DNA of 64,000 bases from Streptomyces albus subsp. albus (GCF_000719865.1 NZ_JOID01000014.1:1-64000); one strand, 5' to 3'. Counted from the stretch's first letter, positions 46,713 to 55,592 are shown. Notes: a model not told the origin generated them from the sequence alone. Translations and numbers: made by a program.

Positions 46713-48031
46713 CCACTGTCTCCATTTTTCTTGTCTGCGACCGCGGGTGAGGCGACCGGAGGAAAGCGAACCGGAAGGGCGGCCAGTGCCCGGTGGAAGG
46801 GCCCCGGACGCCAACTCAACTGCTCTACCCCGACTGCGAGTTCGACATCCGGAAGACGATCGAGAAGTTTTTCGACCGCGACGGCCGCGATCAGCCGGGC
46901 CGGGTCCTTGGCCGGGCAGCCGTGCGGTCCGGCGCTCCACGCGAGATGCGCGCGGTTGCCGCCGCGGCGATCGGAGACCAGCGTGGGATCGGTGTTCGCG
47001 GCGGACAGGCTGACGAGCACGGGCTCTCCCGGGCGCAGCGTGTGACCGCCGAAGTCCTGCTCGTGCAGCGGGTAGTGGACGCAGTAGTTCGCCATGGGCG
47101 GGTCGTGCCACAGCACCTCGTCGAGTGCGTCCTCGACGGGCATGCTGCCGCCCGCGAGGTCGCCGGCGAAGCGGTCGTCGGAGAGGAGCAGCCGCAGGCC
47201 GTTGCAGATCAGGTTCTGCTGCGGCTCGGTTCCCGCGCCCATCAGCAGGATGAGCTGGTGCATCATCTCCTCGTCGGTGAGCGCCGAGGGATGGGCCATC
47301 ATCCAGGACGTCACATCCGGCCCCGGCTCGGCCCGCTTGAGGGCCACCAGCCCGGCGACGGCCTCCAGGAGCAGCTGGTTGGCCTTCTCCGCGTCGGCCT
47401 CCGAGTCGAAGATCCCCGACATGCCCTCGACCAGCTTGGACCCGATGTCGGGCGGGCAGCCGAACAGCCGCTCGAAGACCAGCAGCGGGAGGCGCGCGCC
47501 GTACTCGGCCAGCAGATCGGCCTCGCCCCGGGGGCCGAAGCGGTCGATGAGGGTGTCGGCGCTGTGCTCGACGTAACCGCGCAGGGCGTTGGGGTCCACC
47601 CGGTCGAGACTGTCGGTGATCGCGCCGCGCAGCCGCGCGTGCTCCGCCCCGTCCGTCCACAGGGCGTTCGGCCGGTACATCATCATCGGGACGACCGGGC
47701 TGTCCGGCGCGACGGTCCCCTCGGCGAGGGCGCGCCAGCGCCGCGAGTCCTTGGAGAAGCGCTCCGGGCTGCGGAGCACGTCCAGGGCCCCCTCGTAGGA
47801 GGTGACCAGCCACGCCTCGACGCCCTCGGCGAGCTCCACCGGGGCGACGGGGCCGTAGGTCCGCAGCCGCGCGTAGGCGGCCTCCGGGTTGGCGGCGAAC
47901 TCGGGGCCGTAGAGGCGCTCGACCCCGCTCCGGGCCCCGCCGGCGGCCGGCTTCGCGCCGGTCTCCCCGGCGTGCACCGGGCAACCGGGCGGCGGCGGCT
48001 GGGTGTCGGACCCGGATGGTTGAGTGGTCAC
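46580..48031 (-). CDS. Cytochrome P450 lacking ExxR (CYP157-like), conservon
   Basis: 483 residues. The heme loop is AWSAGPHGCPAKD (Cys372), with Trp in place of the conserved Phe. The K-helix motif reads EVLW (305-308), so the arginine of ExxR is replaced by Trp. The I-helix is GAGTEPQQ with no conserved Thr. Loss of ExxR is the known hallmark of CYP157. Such proteins may not do normal monooxygenation. The fold seems to end near residue 425, and the last 55 or so residues (from about VASPAVADKK) are an extension reading over the next gene. GTG 48031 overlaps cvnD by 4 bp. Confidence 0.85.
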   Translation of the reverse strand: MTTQPSGSDTQPPPPGCPVHAGETGAKPAAGGARSGVERLYGPEFAANPEAAYARLRTYGPVAPVELAEGVEAWLVTSYEGALDVLRSPERFSKDSRRWRALAEGTVAPDSPVVPMMMYRPNALWTDGAEHARLRGAITDSLDRVDPNALRGYVEHSADTLIDRFGPRGEADLLAEYGARLPLLVFERLFGCPPDIGSKLVEGMSGIFDSEADAEKANQLLLEAVAGLVALKRAEPGPDVTSWMMAHPSALTDEEMMHQLILLMGAGTEPQQNLICNGLRLLLSDDRFAGDLAGGSMPVEDALDEVLWHDPPMANYCVHYPLHEQDFGGHTLRPGEPVLVSLSAANTDPTLVSDRRGGNRAHLAWSAGPHGCPAKDPARLIAAVAVEKLLDRLPDVELAVGVEQLSWRPGPFHRALAALPVRFPPVASPAVADKKNGDSGWTPQPAPSSSILPAATSTVRQPVSGSGGRSRWWNSLARWWRGQ

Positions 48032-48627
48032 ATGGGCTCCTGCGCGAGACGGGTCTGGAGGTACTGGACGAGAGCGATCAGAGCGTGCGTGGAGGAGATC
48101 CGGTCCCGGGCGTCACAGGTCACCAGCGGGGTCTCGGGGAGCAGGTCGAGCGCTTCCCGTATCTCCGCGTCGGGATAGGAGGGGGCGTCGTCGAAGCGGT
48201 TGACCGCCACGGCGTACGGCACCGCGTGCTCCTCCAGCAGCCCCATGACGTCGAAGGACTGGTCGAGTCTGCGGGTGTCGGCGAGCACCAGCGCGCCCAG
48301 GGCGCCGTGGGTCATGTCCCGCCAGAGCCGGGTGAAGCGCTTCTGCCCGGGCGCCCCGAACAGATAGAGCACCAGCTCCTCGCTGAGCGTCAGCCGGCCG
48401 AAGTCCATCGCCACGGTGGTCGTGGTCTTCTGCGGGACCCCCGCGAGGTCGTCGATGTGGGCACCGGCCTCCGACAGCGTCTCCTCGGTGCGCAGCGGCC
48501 GGATCTCCGAGAGGGTGCCCACGAAGGTGGTCTTGCCGACGGCGAAGTGCCCGACAACGAGGATCTTGGCCGCGGTGCTGACCGTATCGGGGAGATAGAC
48601 GTGGTCAGAGGCGAGCGCGGAGCCCAT
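48028..48627 (-). CDS. cvnD: Conservon GTP-binding protein CvnD
   Basis: 199-residue Ras-like/MglA-like GTPase of the conservon type. The P-loop is GHFAVGKTT (about 26-34), then TTTTVAMDFGRLTL, the switch-II region FGAPGQKRFTRLW and NRFDD in place of NKxD. With the kinase, roadblock and DUF742 proteins it is thought to form a membrane-associated signalling complex comparable to eukaryotic G-protein systems. The C-terminal LAQEPM is short and has no lipidation site. It overlaps cvnC by 23 bp. Confidence 0.92.
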   Translation of the reverse strand: MGSALASDHVYLPDTVSTAAKILVVGHFAVGKTTFVGTLSEIRPLRTEETLSEAGAHIDDLAGVPQKTTTTVAMDFGRLTLSEELVLYLFGAPGQKRFTRLWRDMTHGALGALVLADTRRLDQSFDVMGLLEEHAVPYAVAVNRFDDAPSYPDAEIREALDLLPETPLVTCDARDRISSTHALIALVQYLQTRLAQEPM

Positions 48628-48964
48628 CGAGCACCTCCTGCAAGAGCTGGGCCTGGGGGAGTTGAGCCCTGGGGACGGGGGCCCGGGTGGTGATGTGGCC
48701 GCTGTCGATCAGATCGCTGAGCAGCACCTTGACGACACTGACCGACAGCTCCAGATGGCCCGCCACCTCGGCGACCGACAGCGCGCCGCCCCGGCAGAGC
48801 TCCATCAGGCGCTTCTTCTCCGGGCTCAGCCCGCTCAGCGGCCGGTCGTTCATCGCCATGACCAGGGTGACTAAATCCAGCGTGTTGCGCGTCGGGTGCG
48901 CCCGGCCGTCCGTCACCACATACGGGCGCACGAGTCCCCGCTCCCTCCTGCGGGGCGGGTTCAC
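48605..48964 (-). CDS. cvnC: Conservon DUF742 protein CvnC
   Basis: 119 residues with the DUF742 pattern: RLVRPYVVTDGRAHPTRN-like start (here GLVRPYVVTDGRAHPTRNTLDLVTLV), LSPEKKRLMELCRGGALSVAEVAGHLELSVSVVKVLLSDLIDSGHI. The second part is a winged-helix-like fold and may bind DNA or, more likely, conservon partners. The start overlaps the cvnB stop by 4 bp. Confidence 0.92.
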   Translation of the reverse strand: MNPPRRRERGLVRPYVVTDGRAHPTRNTLDLVTLVMAMNDRPLSGLSPEKKRLMELCRGGALSVAEVAGHLELSVSVVKVLLSDLIDSGHITTRAPVPRAQLPQAQLLQEVLDGLRARL

Positions 48965-49386
48965 GCCGGGCCGCCGGCGTGGGAGACCGCGTCGTGCCGG
49001 GGCGGACTGGTCAGCTCCTTGCCCAGGCGGTCGACGAGCTTGTGCATGCGGTAGGTGACAGCCTCCATGTCCACGTCCGGGGAGGCGGAGACCGCGAGGT
49101 AGGCACCCGTGCCGGCGGCGATCAGGAAGACGTAGCCGCTGGAGAACTCGACGAGGGTCTGCTGCCAGGGGGATTCGTCCCGGGCGCAGAACTCGGCCGT
49201 GCTGCGGCTGATCGACTGGAGCCCGGAGAGCGCCGCGGCCTGCCGGTCGGCCTCGTCGCGGGTGATGCCCTCGGAGTGGGCCCGGAGCATGCCGTCGGCG
49301 GAGAGCAGGATGGCGTGCCGGGCTTCCGGCACCTTCAGCACCTCGTCGAGCATCCAGCCCAGTTCATTGGCCGTACGGGGGTTCAT
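48961..49386 (-). CDS. cvnB: Conservon roadblock/LC7 protein CvnB
   Basis: 141 residues with a roadblock/LC7 fold (ELGWMLDEVLKVPEARHAILLSADGMLRAHSEGITRDEADRQAAALSGLQSISRSTAEFC, then GYVFLIAAGTGAYLAVSASPDVDMEAVTYRMHKLVDRLG). Roadblock proteins regulate Ras-like GTPases, which fits CvnD as partner. It overlaps cvnA and cvnC by 4 bp each, so the products are probably made in fixed ratio. Confidence 0.92.
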   Translation of the reverse strand: MNPRTANELGWMLDEVLKVPEARHAILLSADGMLRAHSEGITRDEADRQAAALSGLQSISRSTAEFCARDESPWQQTLVEFSSGYVFLIAAGTGAYLAVSASPDVDMEAVTYRMHKLVDRLGKELTSPPRHDAVSHAGGPA

Positions 49387-50768
49387 CGCTGGGGGGTCCC
49401 TTCATCGTCCGGAGAGGAGAGACGGCCGGAACGGGTGCCGCGCGCGAAGGCACCCATGCGGGAGGCGGTCTCGTGAGCCGGGCGGGCCGGGGCCGGCTCG
49501 GCGCCCGGCTGCGCCGCGACAGGGGCGCGGGTGGCGGCGACGTGCTCCGGCACGGGCTCCCGGCGGCGGCGCTTGGGCAGCCCGAGGGCCGTGGAGGCGG
49601 GCGCCGGCTCGGGCTCCTCCGGTGGTGCGGACGCGGCCGGCGCGGGTGCCGGGGCGGGGGCCGCCTCCGGCGCGGCGGGCGCGGGCGCGGCGGTGACGGC
49701 GGCGGGAGCGGCGGCCGGGGCGGCGGCCACGGGCCCGGTCCGCTCGCCCGCCGCGTCGGGGGTCTCGGTGATCACGCTGGTGAGCAGCTCCTTCGGGAGG
49801 AACAGCACGGCCCGGACACCCCCGTAGGGTGACTGGGTGTCGACGGAGACGCTGAACCCGTACCGGGCCGCGAGGACGCCGATCACGGCGAAGCCGAACT
49901 GGGGCGGGTCGCCGAGCCGGTTGATGTCGATGTCCTGGCGGCCGGAGAGCAGCAGGGTCGCCTTCTGGATCTCCCGGTCGTCCATGCCGACACCGGCGTC
50001 GTCGATCACGATGGCGGTGCCGTTGTGCGCGGCCCGGAGGGTCACCTCGACCTGGGTGTTGGGCTGTGAGTGGCGCGCGGCGTTGTCGAGGAGTTCGGCG
50101 ACGGCGAGCACCACCGGTTCCACGGCCCGGCTCACCACGGCCAGGTCGACCTGCGCGTGGACCTCCACCCGGCGGTAGTCCCGGATCCGGCCCTTGGCGC
50201 CGCGGACGACGTCGACCAGCGAGGAGGCGGCGCGCTGCCGGCCCGGCCAGGACCCGCACAGCACCGCGATGCCCTGGGCACGCCGGCCGAACTGGGCGTT
50301 CGCGTGGTCGATCTCCAGCAGGTCCTGGAGGACGTGTGGATTGTCGTGGTGGTCCTGCATGTCGGTGATGGCGAGCTGCTGCTCGTTGGCCAGACCCTGC
50401 AGGGCGCGCATCGACGCCTTGAGCGCGGCCTTGGCCGACTGGTCGGCGCGGGTCCGGGCCCGGTCGGCGGCGCCCGTGAACAGGTCGATCACCGTCTGCA
50501 GGCTCTCGGCGAAGGCGGTGCCTTCGAGCCGGTCGTGGAGCAGCCCCGGCATGGGGCCCGGCTGGGCCTGGGAGGATTCCATCGCGGGGAGGCGGACCTC
50601 CACCAGATGCCGGGCCTCTTGGTCACGGGCGCGGAGACCGTCCTCCAGTGCTGTCGCGTGCCTGCGCAGGGCCTTGGTGATCCCCCGCTGGCGGACCAGC
50701 AGGACCAGGGCGGCGAGCAGACCGGCGACCAGGCACCAGAAGACCGCCTCCGGTGCGTATTGAGTCAT
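49383..50768 (-). CDS. cvnA: Conservon sensor kinase-like protein CvnA
   Basis: 461 residues. One N-terminal transmembrane helix (AVFWCLVAGLLAALVLLV) with almost no outside domain, a coiled-coil region, then a HATPase_c domain (VLAVAELLDNAARHSQPNTQVEVTL N-box, DDAGVGM G1 box, GFAVIGVLAARYGFSVSV). I see no classical DHp His motif, and DHANAQFGRRAQGIAVLCG takes its place as in nitrate-sensor-like conservon kinases. The tail of about 120 residues is Ala/Pro/Glu-rich. It is first in the operon. ATG 50768. The 480-bp gap upstream holds the promoter, including an A+T-rich patch at 50925-50945. Confidence 0.9.
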   Translation of the reverse strand: MTQYAPEAVFWCLVAGLLAALVLLVRQRGITKALRRHATALEDGLRARDQEARHLVEVRLPAMESSQAQPGPMPGLLHDRLEGTAFAESLQTVIDLFTGAADRARTRADQSAKAALKASMRALQGLANEQQLAITDMQDHHDNPHVLQDLLEIDHANAQFGRRAQGIAVLCGSWPGRQRAASSLVDVVRGAKGRIRDYRRVEVHAQVDLAVVSRAVEPVVLAVAELLDNAARHSQPNTQVEVTLRAAHNGTAIVIDDAGVGMDDREIQKATLLLSGRQDIDINRLGDPPQFGFAVIGVLAARYGFSVSVDTQSPYGGVRAVLFLPKELLTSVITETPDAAGERTGPVAAAPAAAPAAVTAAPAPAAPEAAPAPAPAPAASAPPEEPEPAPASTALGLPKRRRREPVPEHVAATRAPVAAQPGAEPAPARPAHETASRMGAFARGTRSGRLSSPDDEGTPQR

Positions 50769-51235
50769 CGGATCCTCGTTGCTTGGGGGGCGAGGGAAGA
50801 CCGGGGGAGATGCGACGACGGGAGAGCCGCCGGTACGGGGTCCGTCCGGATCCGGACAGGGGCACCGGCGGTCGGCACACGGGACAGGTGGGCCCCGCAG
50901 TCGGCGTCCGCCACGGAAGCGCTGATGTGTTCATCATCTTAATCATGGATCGACGTGCCAAGTGGCCAGGGGTTTTGTAAAGTTGACGTGCAGACAGACC
51001 GTGACAGCCGGTGCTGCGACGGGGTGGTGAAGGGCCTGACCGGAGCCCTTTCCCCGGTGTCGCGACGGGATGATCCGGACGGTTCCGGGAGGAATACCGG
51101 CCACATCCGGAAGGCCGCCCTCCGGTGACGGTCACGGACGGCGAACCCCTGCACGCGGCCCCGCCGGCCGGTGTGACCGGGGACACGGAACCCCGCCGGC
51201 GGAGGCCCTCCGCGGGGCTGCCCTCCCGGACCGGG

Positions 51236-51247
51236 GATACTGCGCCC
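51236..51247 (+). promoter_or_regulatory. -10 element for leaderless flavin-reductase-like gene
   Basis: GATACT (51236-51241) lies 6 nt before ATG 51248 with no ribosome binding site. This fixes the start at 51248 rather than the in-frame GTG at 51125. Confidence 0.5.
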
Positions 51248-51877
51248 ATGCGCATCGACTTCGATCCCGCCGCCCTCGGCAGAACTCCGTTCTACAAATT
51301 CATGAACGCGGTGGTCGTGCCCCGGCCGATCGCCTGGATCTCCACGACGTCGGCGGACGGCGTCGACAATCTTGCCCCGCACTCCTATTTCACCGTCTCC
51401 TGCATCGACCCGCCGATCGTGCAGTTCACCTCCGTCGGCCGCAAGGACTCGCTCAACAACATCGAGGCGACCGGCTCGTTCGTGGTCAACCTCGCCCCGG
51501 AGCACCTCTTCGAGCAGATCAACGCCACGTCCACCGACTTCCCGCCCGGCATCAGCGAGTTCGACGCCGTGGGCATCGCCCGTGAGCCCAGCACGCGGGT
51601 CAAGCCGCCCCGGGTGGCCGCCTCCCCGGCCGCGCTGGAGTGCGAGCTGCACAGCACCGTCCGGCTCGGCGACAGCACAGTCGTGTTCGGCCGTGTGGTG
51701 CACGCCGCGGTCTCCGACAGCGTGCTCGTCGACGGACACCCCGAGGTGACGAAGATGCGGCCGCTCACCCGGCTCGGCAAGGACGAGTGGGGAACCATGG
51801 GCGAGCTGCTGGAGATCACCCGTGTCCCCTACGCGGAGTGGCGCGACGGCGCGGGCCGCACCGGCGGCGCCGGCTGA
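51248..51877 (+). CDS. Flavin reductase-like, FMN-binding split-barrel protein
   Basis: 209 residues: MRIDFDPAALGRTPFYKFMNAVVVPRPIAWISTTSADGVDNLAPHSYFTVSCIDPPIVQFTSVGRKDSLNNIEATGSFVVNLAPEHLFEQINATSTDFPPGISEFDAVG. This is the flavoredoxin/DIM6-NTAB branch (RPIAWIST and N-A-P-Y/H-S-x-F motifs) that binds FMN without a separate reductase. The electron partner and substrate are unknown, and supply of reduced flavin or an ester-like reduction are both possible. It stands alone between the conservon promoter and a convergent amidase gene. Confidence 0.84.
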   Translation: MRIDFDPAALGRTPFYKFMNAVVVPRPIAWISTTSADGVDNLAPHSYFTVSCIDPPIVQFTSVGRKDSLNNIEATGSFVVNLAPEHLFEQINATSTDFPPGISEFDAVGIAREPSTRVKPPRVAASPAALECELHSTVRLGDSTVVFGRVVHAAVSDSVLVDGHPEVTKMRPLTRLGKDEWGTMGELLEITRVPYAEWRDGAGRTGGAG

Positions 51878-51939
51878 CGGCACCCGGCTTCCGCTCCGGG
51901 CGCCCGGCGTACCAGGCGCTCCGGGCGGGTCCGGACACG

Positions 51940-51981
51940 GTGAGGCCGTCCCGGGCGGGGCGCGGCCCGGGACGGCCTCAC
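51940..51981. terminator. Bidirectional terminator
   Basis: A perfect 17-bp stem beginning GTGAGGCCGTCCC (51940-51956 with 51965-51981) and an 8-nt loop, between convergent genes. Confidence 0.82.
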
Positions 51982-52010
51982 GTCGGGGGCGGCGGCGCGG
52001 CCGCCGGGGC

Positions 52011-53162
52011 TCAGCCGCCGTTCACCAGCTCCAGGTAGCGGTCCCAGTCCCAGTGCGGGCCGGGGTCGGTGTGGCTGTTGCCGGGCACCTCGGTGTGCCC
52101 GACGATGTGCTCGCGGTCCCTCGGGATGCCGTGGGTGTCGCAGAGATGAGCGGTCAGGGCGGCCGAGGCCCGGTACATGGCGTCGGTGAACCAGGTGGCG
52201 TCGGCCACGTAGCCCTCGTGCTCGATGCCGAGGGAACGGGGGTTGGCGTCGCGGGCGTGCCAGGCGGTGTCCCCGTCCCGCACCGTCTGCGTCACCTCGC
52301 CGTCCGACGAGCGGACGACGTAGTGGGCGCTGACCCGCGAGGCCGGGTTGCGGAACCAGTCGACGGTGCCGGCGTACGTTCCCTGGGCGACATGGACGAC
52401 CACCATGTCGATCGCGGCCGAGCGGCCTTCGCGGTAGTTGCCGGGGTGGGCGGGGATCCAGCGGGCGGACGGGTAGTCCGGGCCGTGGGTCTCCGGCTCG
52501 TGCGAAGGCGCCTGCGAAGGCTCCCGCGAGGGCTCACGAGCGGGCGGGCGGACGTCCGTGTAGCGGCCGCGCTCGGGCCGCACCCGCTGCCCGGGAGTGA
52601 TGACCGGTTCGCCCTCGCTGGTGCGGGCGCGGACCCCCTCCTCCAGGATCTCGTAGACGGTGTCGGCGTAGAAGCGGCCCAGCCGGTGGTCGTCCGGGCT
52701 GCCGTACCGGGCGACGGCCGGATACCAGGCCGCGGCCCGGTCCCGGTCGCGCTCCTCCACGCCCGTCCGGTCCGCGTACGACTCCAGCACGGCGGCGCCG
52801 CCGCGGATGTTGGCCGCGGTGTCGTGGCGCAGTTCCCGCTCGGAGGCGCCGGTGAGATCGGCCGCCTCCTGGAGGGTGTGCCGCCGGGGGCTGCTCACCA
52901 GGTGCATCACCCCGTAGCCGCCGGCGTGGCTGGGCTCGCCGTCGTGCCCGTCCAGCCGGGTCTCCCCGAAGGCGACGGCCACGAGCAGGTCGCGCGGTAC
53001 GCCGTACTCCTCCGCGGCGCGTGAGAAAGCCCGGTTCACCGGCCCGGGCCCGGTCTCCGGGGCCGCCGCGGCGGAGGGAGCGGTGAGGGCGAGGGCCGTG
53101 GCGGCGGCGATGCCGAGCAGGGCCTTGCGTCCGCGTTTCCGCGGGAGGGTGCCGGGGCGCAT
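52011..53162 (-). CDS. Secreted N-acetylmuramoyl-L-alanine amidase with N-terminal lytic-like domain
   Basis: 383 residues. Signal peptide (RKALLGIAAATALALTAPSAAAA), then a lysozyme/SLT-like segment (FSRAAEEYGVPRDLLVAVAFGETRLDGHDGEPSHAGGYGVMHLV), a Pro/Glu/Ser linker (REPSREPSQAPSHEPE), then Amidase_2 with zinc ligands in MVVVHVAQGTYAG and GHTEVPGNSHTDPGPHWDW. It should cut the bond between MurNAc and the stem peptide outside the cell. The first domain may bind or cleave glycan, and its glutamate is in FGETRL. ATG 53162. Confidence 0.87.
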   Translation of the reverse strand: MRPGTLPRKRGRKALLGIAAATALALTAPSAAAAPETGPGPVNRAFSRAAEEYGVPRDLLVAVAFGETRLDGHDGEPSHAGGYGVMHLVSSPRRHTLQEAADLTGASERELRHDTAANIRGGAAVLESYADRTGVEERDRDRAAAWYPAVARYGSPDDHRLGRFYADTVYEILEEGVRARTSEGEPVITPGQRVRPERGRYTDVRPPAREPSREPSQAPSHEPETHGPDYPSARWIPAHPGNYREGRSAAIDMVVVHVAQGTYAGTVDWFRNPASRVSAHYVVRSSDGEVTQTVRDGDTAWHARDANPRSLGIEHEGYVADATWFTDAMYRASAALTAHLCDTHGIPRDREHIVGHTEVPGNSHTDPGPHWDWDRYLELVNGG

Positions 53163-53413
53163 GGGGCGTTTCCTCTCTGTTCCACCGGCCGGGCGGGAGA
53201 GGAAGGGGGAGGGCCCGCCGGGCCGGTCGGCGCGTGCGGGTCCGCACGCCGTGGCTGACGCAGGTCATTACACGACGCTTCGTCCCGGTATCGCCGGGCG
53301 GCGCGCACGGCCGCGGCCCCGGTGTCCCGCGCACGGACGCAGCACCGGGAAACGGAAACGGCCGTCCCGCGCCGGAGGGCACGGAACGGCCGCCGCTGCG
53401 CGGGCCGCGCGGA

Positions 53414-54289
53414 TCAGCCGGCGGACTCGCCCGCGAGGGGGTCGAGGACATCGGTACCGATCAGCACGAAGAGGATGGCGCCGAGGGCTATCCGGTAGAT
53501 CACGAAGGGCATGAAGCTCTTGGTGGTGATGAACTTCATGAACCAGGCGATCACGGCATAGCCGACCACGAAGGCGACGATCGTGGCCAGGATCGTCGGC
53601 CCCCAGGAGACGTGGCTGTCGCCACCGATCTCCTTCAGCTCGTAGGCACCGGAGGCCAGCACCGCCGGAATGGCCAGCAGGAACGAGTAGCGGGCCGCGG
53701 CCTCGCGGGTGTAGCCCATGAAGAGGCCGCCGCTGATCGTCGCGCCGGACCGGGAGACGCCGGGGATCAGCGCCATGGCCTGGCAGAAGCCGAAGATCAG
53801 GCCGTCGCGGACGCCGAGGTCCTTCAGGGTCTTGCGCTCCCTGGCGACCCGGTGCCGGCCGCCCGTCTCGTCGCGGGCCGCCAGCCGGTCGGCGATCCCC
53901 AGGACGATGCCGAGCACGATGAGGGTGGTGGCGATCAGCCGCAGATCGCGGAACGGCCCCTCGATCCAGTCCTTGAGGGTCAGGCCGAGCACACCGATCG
54001 GGACGGAGCCGACGATCACCAGCCAGCCCATCTTGGCGTCCTGGTCGGAACGCATCTCCTTGTCGGTCAGCGACCGGGTCCAGGCGGAGAGGATGCGCCC
54101 GATGTCCTTCCGGAAGTAGATCAGCACCGCGGACTCGGTGCCGATCTGGGTGATCGCGGTGAAGGCCGCTCCGGGATCCTGCCAGTTGGCGAAGGCCGCG
54201 GTGAGCCGCAGATGCGCACTGGAGGAGATGGGAAGGAACTCGGTCAACCCCTGGACGAGCCCGAGGATGAGTGATTCGAACCAGGACAT
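53414..54289 (-). CDS. uppP: Undecaprenyl-diphosphatase
   Basis: 291 residues with about eight helices and the two BacA/UppP motifs: LILGLVQGLTEFLPISSSAHL (catalytic Glu and SSS) and ALIPGVSRSGATISGGL (the PGxSRSG phosphate-binding motif). It recycles undecaprenyl diphosphate for cell-wall synthesis and can confer bacitracin resistance. I chose ATG 54289 (MSWFES) over the in-frame TTG at 54307. It lies on the same strand as the amidase gene downstream, 252 bp apart, both with cell-wall roles. Confidence 0.93.
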   Translation of the reverse strand: MSWFESLILGLVQGLTEFLPISSSAHLRLTAAFANWQDPGAAFTAITQIGTESAVLIYFRKDIGRILSAWTRSLTDKEMRSDQDAKMGWLVIVGSVPIGVLGLTLKDWIEGPFRDLRLIATTLIVLGIVLGIADRLAARDETGGRHRVARERKTLKDLGVRDGLIFGFCQAMALIPGVSRSGATISGGLFMGYTREAAARYSFLLAIPAVLASGAYELKEIGGDSHVSWGPTILATIVAFVVGYAVIAWFMKFITTKSFMPFVIYRIALGAILFVLIGTDVLDPLAGESAG

Positions 54290-54526
54290 GGAGCTTGTGC
54301 CACCCAAGGAAGGATCATGTGCTGACCGCTGGAGCCGCGGCTCGGGTCAGGAAGACGGAATGCCGGACAGGATGCGTTGCTCGATAGGCGCAGGGGAGGG
54401 CGGCGGCGACCGGTGATCGCGCGCCGACCCGGGGCAGCGTAGCGCCCCCGGGTGAACACGTGTCGGGCGGCCGGGGCCCGGGGGAGGACCGGTGGCCCCC
54501 GGTGGGAGGCGGGTGGCGCCCGCGGC

Positions 54527-55228
54527 TCAGGCGGAGCGCAGCCGTCCGCGTTTGCGCCAGGCGACGACCAGGGCGGTGAGCCCGCTCAGCGCGATGAACC
54601 CCATCGCGATCAGGAAGGCCGGCGAGGTCGGGGTGGCGGCACGGCTGCCGGCGATCACGTAGGCGGCGGTGTTGGGGATGCTGCCCAGACCGGTGGCGAG
54701 CAGGAACGGCAGCAGCCGCGTCCGGGACACCGCGGCGCAGTAGTTGGCCGCCGCGAAGGGCACCCCGGGGAAGAGGCGCACCGCGAGGACGGAGCGGAAG
54801 CCGTGGTCGCTGAGCTGCCGGTCGGCCGCCGCCAGCCAGCGGCCGCGCAGCAGCGGCCGCAGGGCGTCCCGGCCCAGGGAGCGGCCGAGGACGAAGGCGA
54901 TGCCCGCGCCGATCACCGTGCCGGCGATGGCGGCCATCAGTCCGAACTGCGAGCCGAACAGGGCACCCCCGGCCAGATTCAGCACCGGACGGGGCAGCAG
55001 TGCCGCCGTGCACAGCCCGTAGGCGGCGGCGAAGAGCGCCACGGCGCCACCGCCGGAGACCCGCGGCGGCCAGCCGGCGGTGAGGAGTCTGTGCGGCTCC
55101 AGCAGGGCGACGGCCGTCGCGGCGCAGCCGACGATGACCACGAGCAGGACGAGCCGCGACCACGGGGAGAGCAGGACCCTGGCCGTACGAGCGGGGAGAC
55201 CGAGGGGCTGTGGGGCGGGGTGGTGCAT
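54527..55228 (-). CDS. TVP38/TMEM64-family (VTT domain) membrane protein
   Basis: 233 residues. VTT/DedA-like pattern: FAAAYGLCTAALLPRPVLNLAGGALFGSQFGLMAAIAGTVIGAGIAFVLGRSLGRDAL, then RLFPGVPFAAANYCAAVSRTRLLPFLLATGLGSIPNTAAYVIAGS. Related proteins act as lipid scramblases or undecaprenyl-phosphate flippases, an interesting fit beside uppP, but for this branch the role is inferred. ATG 55228. Confidence 0.85.
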   Translation of the reverse strand: MHHPAPQPLGLPARTARVLLSPWSRLVLLVVIVGCAATAVALLEPHRLLTAGWPPRVSGGGAVALFAAAYGLCTAALLPRPVLNLAGGALFGSQFGLMAAIAGTVIGAGIAFVLGRSLGRDALRPLLRGRWLAAADRQLSDHGFRSVLAVRLFPGVPFAAANYCAAVSRTRLLPFLLATGLGSIPNTAAYVIAGSRAATPTSPAFLIAMGFIALSGLTALVVAWRKRGRLRSA

Positions 55229-55592
55229 GCGGGGAGCCTAACCGAACACCCGTGGTGATCGCCTCACAAGTGTGCTCCAGGGACGGCGAGAAGAAGTGCC
55301 GTCGCCGCCAAATCCGGTGGACGGGCGCACGGTTCGGCCGGGATGCTGGTCGCATGGTCCGGCACACCTTCTTCCCGGTCGGGTCCGCGGTCGCGGACCC
55401 TCCGAAGGCTGCCGTCGATCACCTTCCTGCCGGTGCCGGTGCCGGTGCCGCGCCGGCCGTCGCGGCCCCTGCCGCCACAGCTCCCGGCGGCGCCCGAAGC
55501 TGACCCTTCCCGGATCGTCCGGCGGACCCCGCAGGGGGAGGGTCGGCAGGCCGAGGGGTCCCGCTTCCACTCCGCACATCCGGGGATGAACC
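55229..55592 (+). promoter_or_regulatory. tuf3 upstream region with 9-bp perfect hairpin (55381-55400)
   Basis: 364 bp between divergent genes. GGGTCCGCG and CGCGGACCC with a 2-nt loop form a stable hairpin 193 bp before tuf3, and four near-exact TGCCGG units follow at 55429-55455. A possible reading frame from ATG 55354 to 55503 has only Ala/Pro-rich composition. No gene upstream on this strand needs a terminator, so the hairpin may regulate tuf3. Confidence 0.45.

Noticed and set aside
45465..48031. Two P450 genes suggesting a secondary-metabolite cluster
   Set aside because: Both are in the cvnA-D operon with coupled starts, and no core biosynthetic enzyme (PKS, NRPS, terpene cyclase) lies nearby. 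A conservon explains them.
51125..51247. An N-terminal extension of 41 residues to the flavin reductase-like protein
   Set aside because: No ribosome binding site is seen at GTG 51125, the extension has no family similarity, and a -10 hexamer 6 nt before ATG 51248 supports a leaderless start there.
55354..55503. Possible 49-codon gene upstream of tuf3
   Set aside because: No ribosome binding site or convincing promoter. The sequence is mostly Ala/Pro/Gly low complexity, and its core is the hairpin and TGCCGG repeats.
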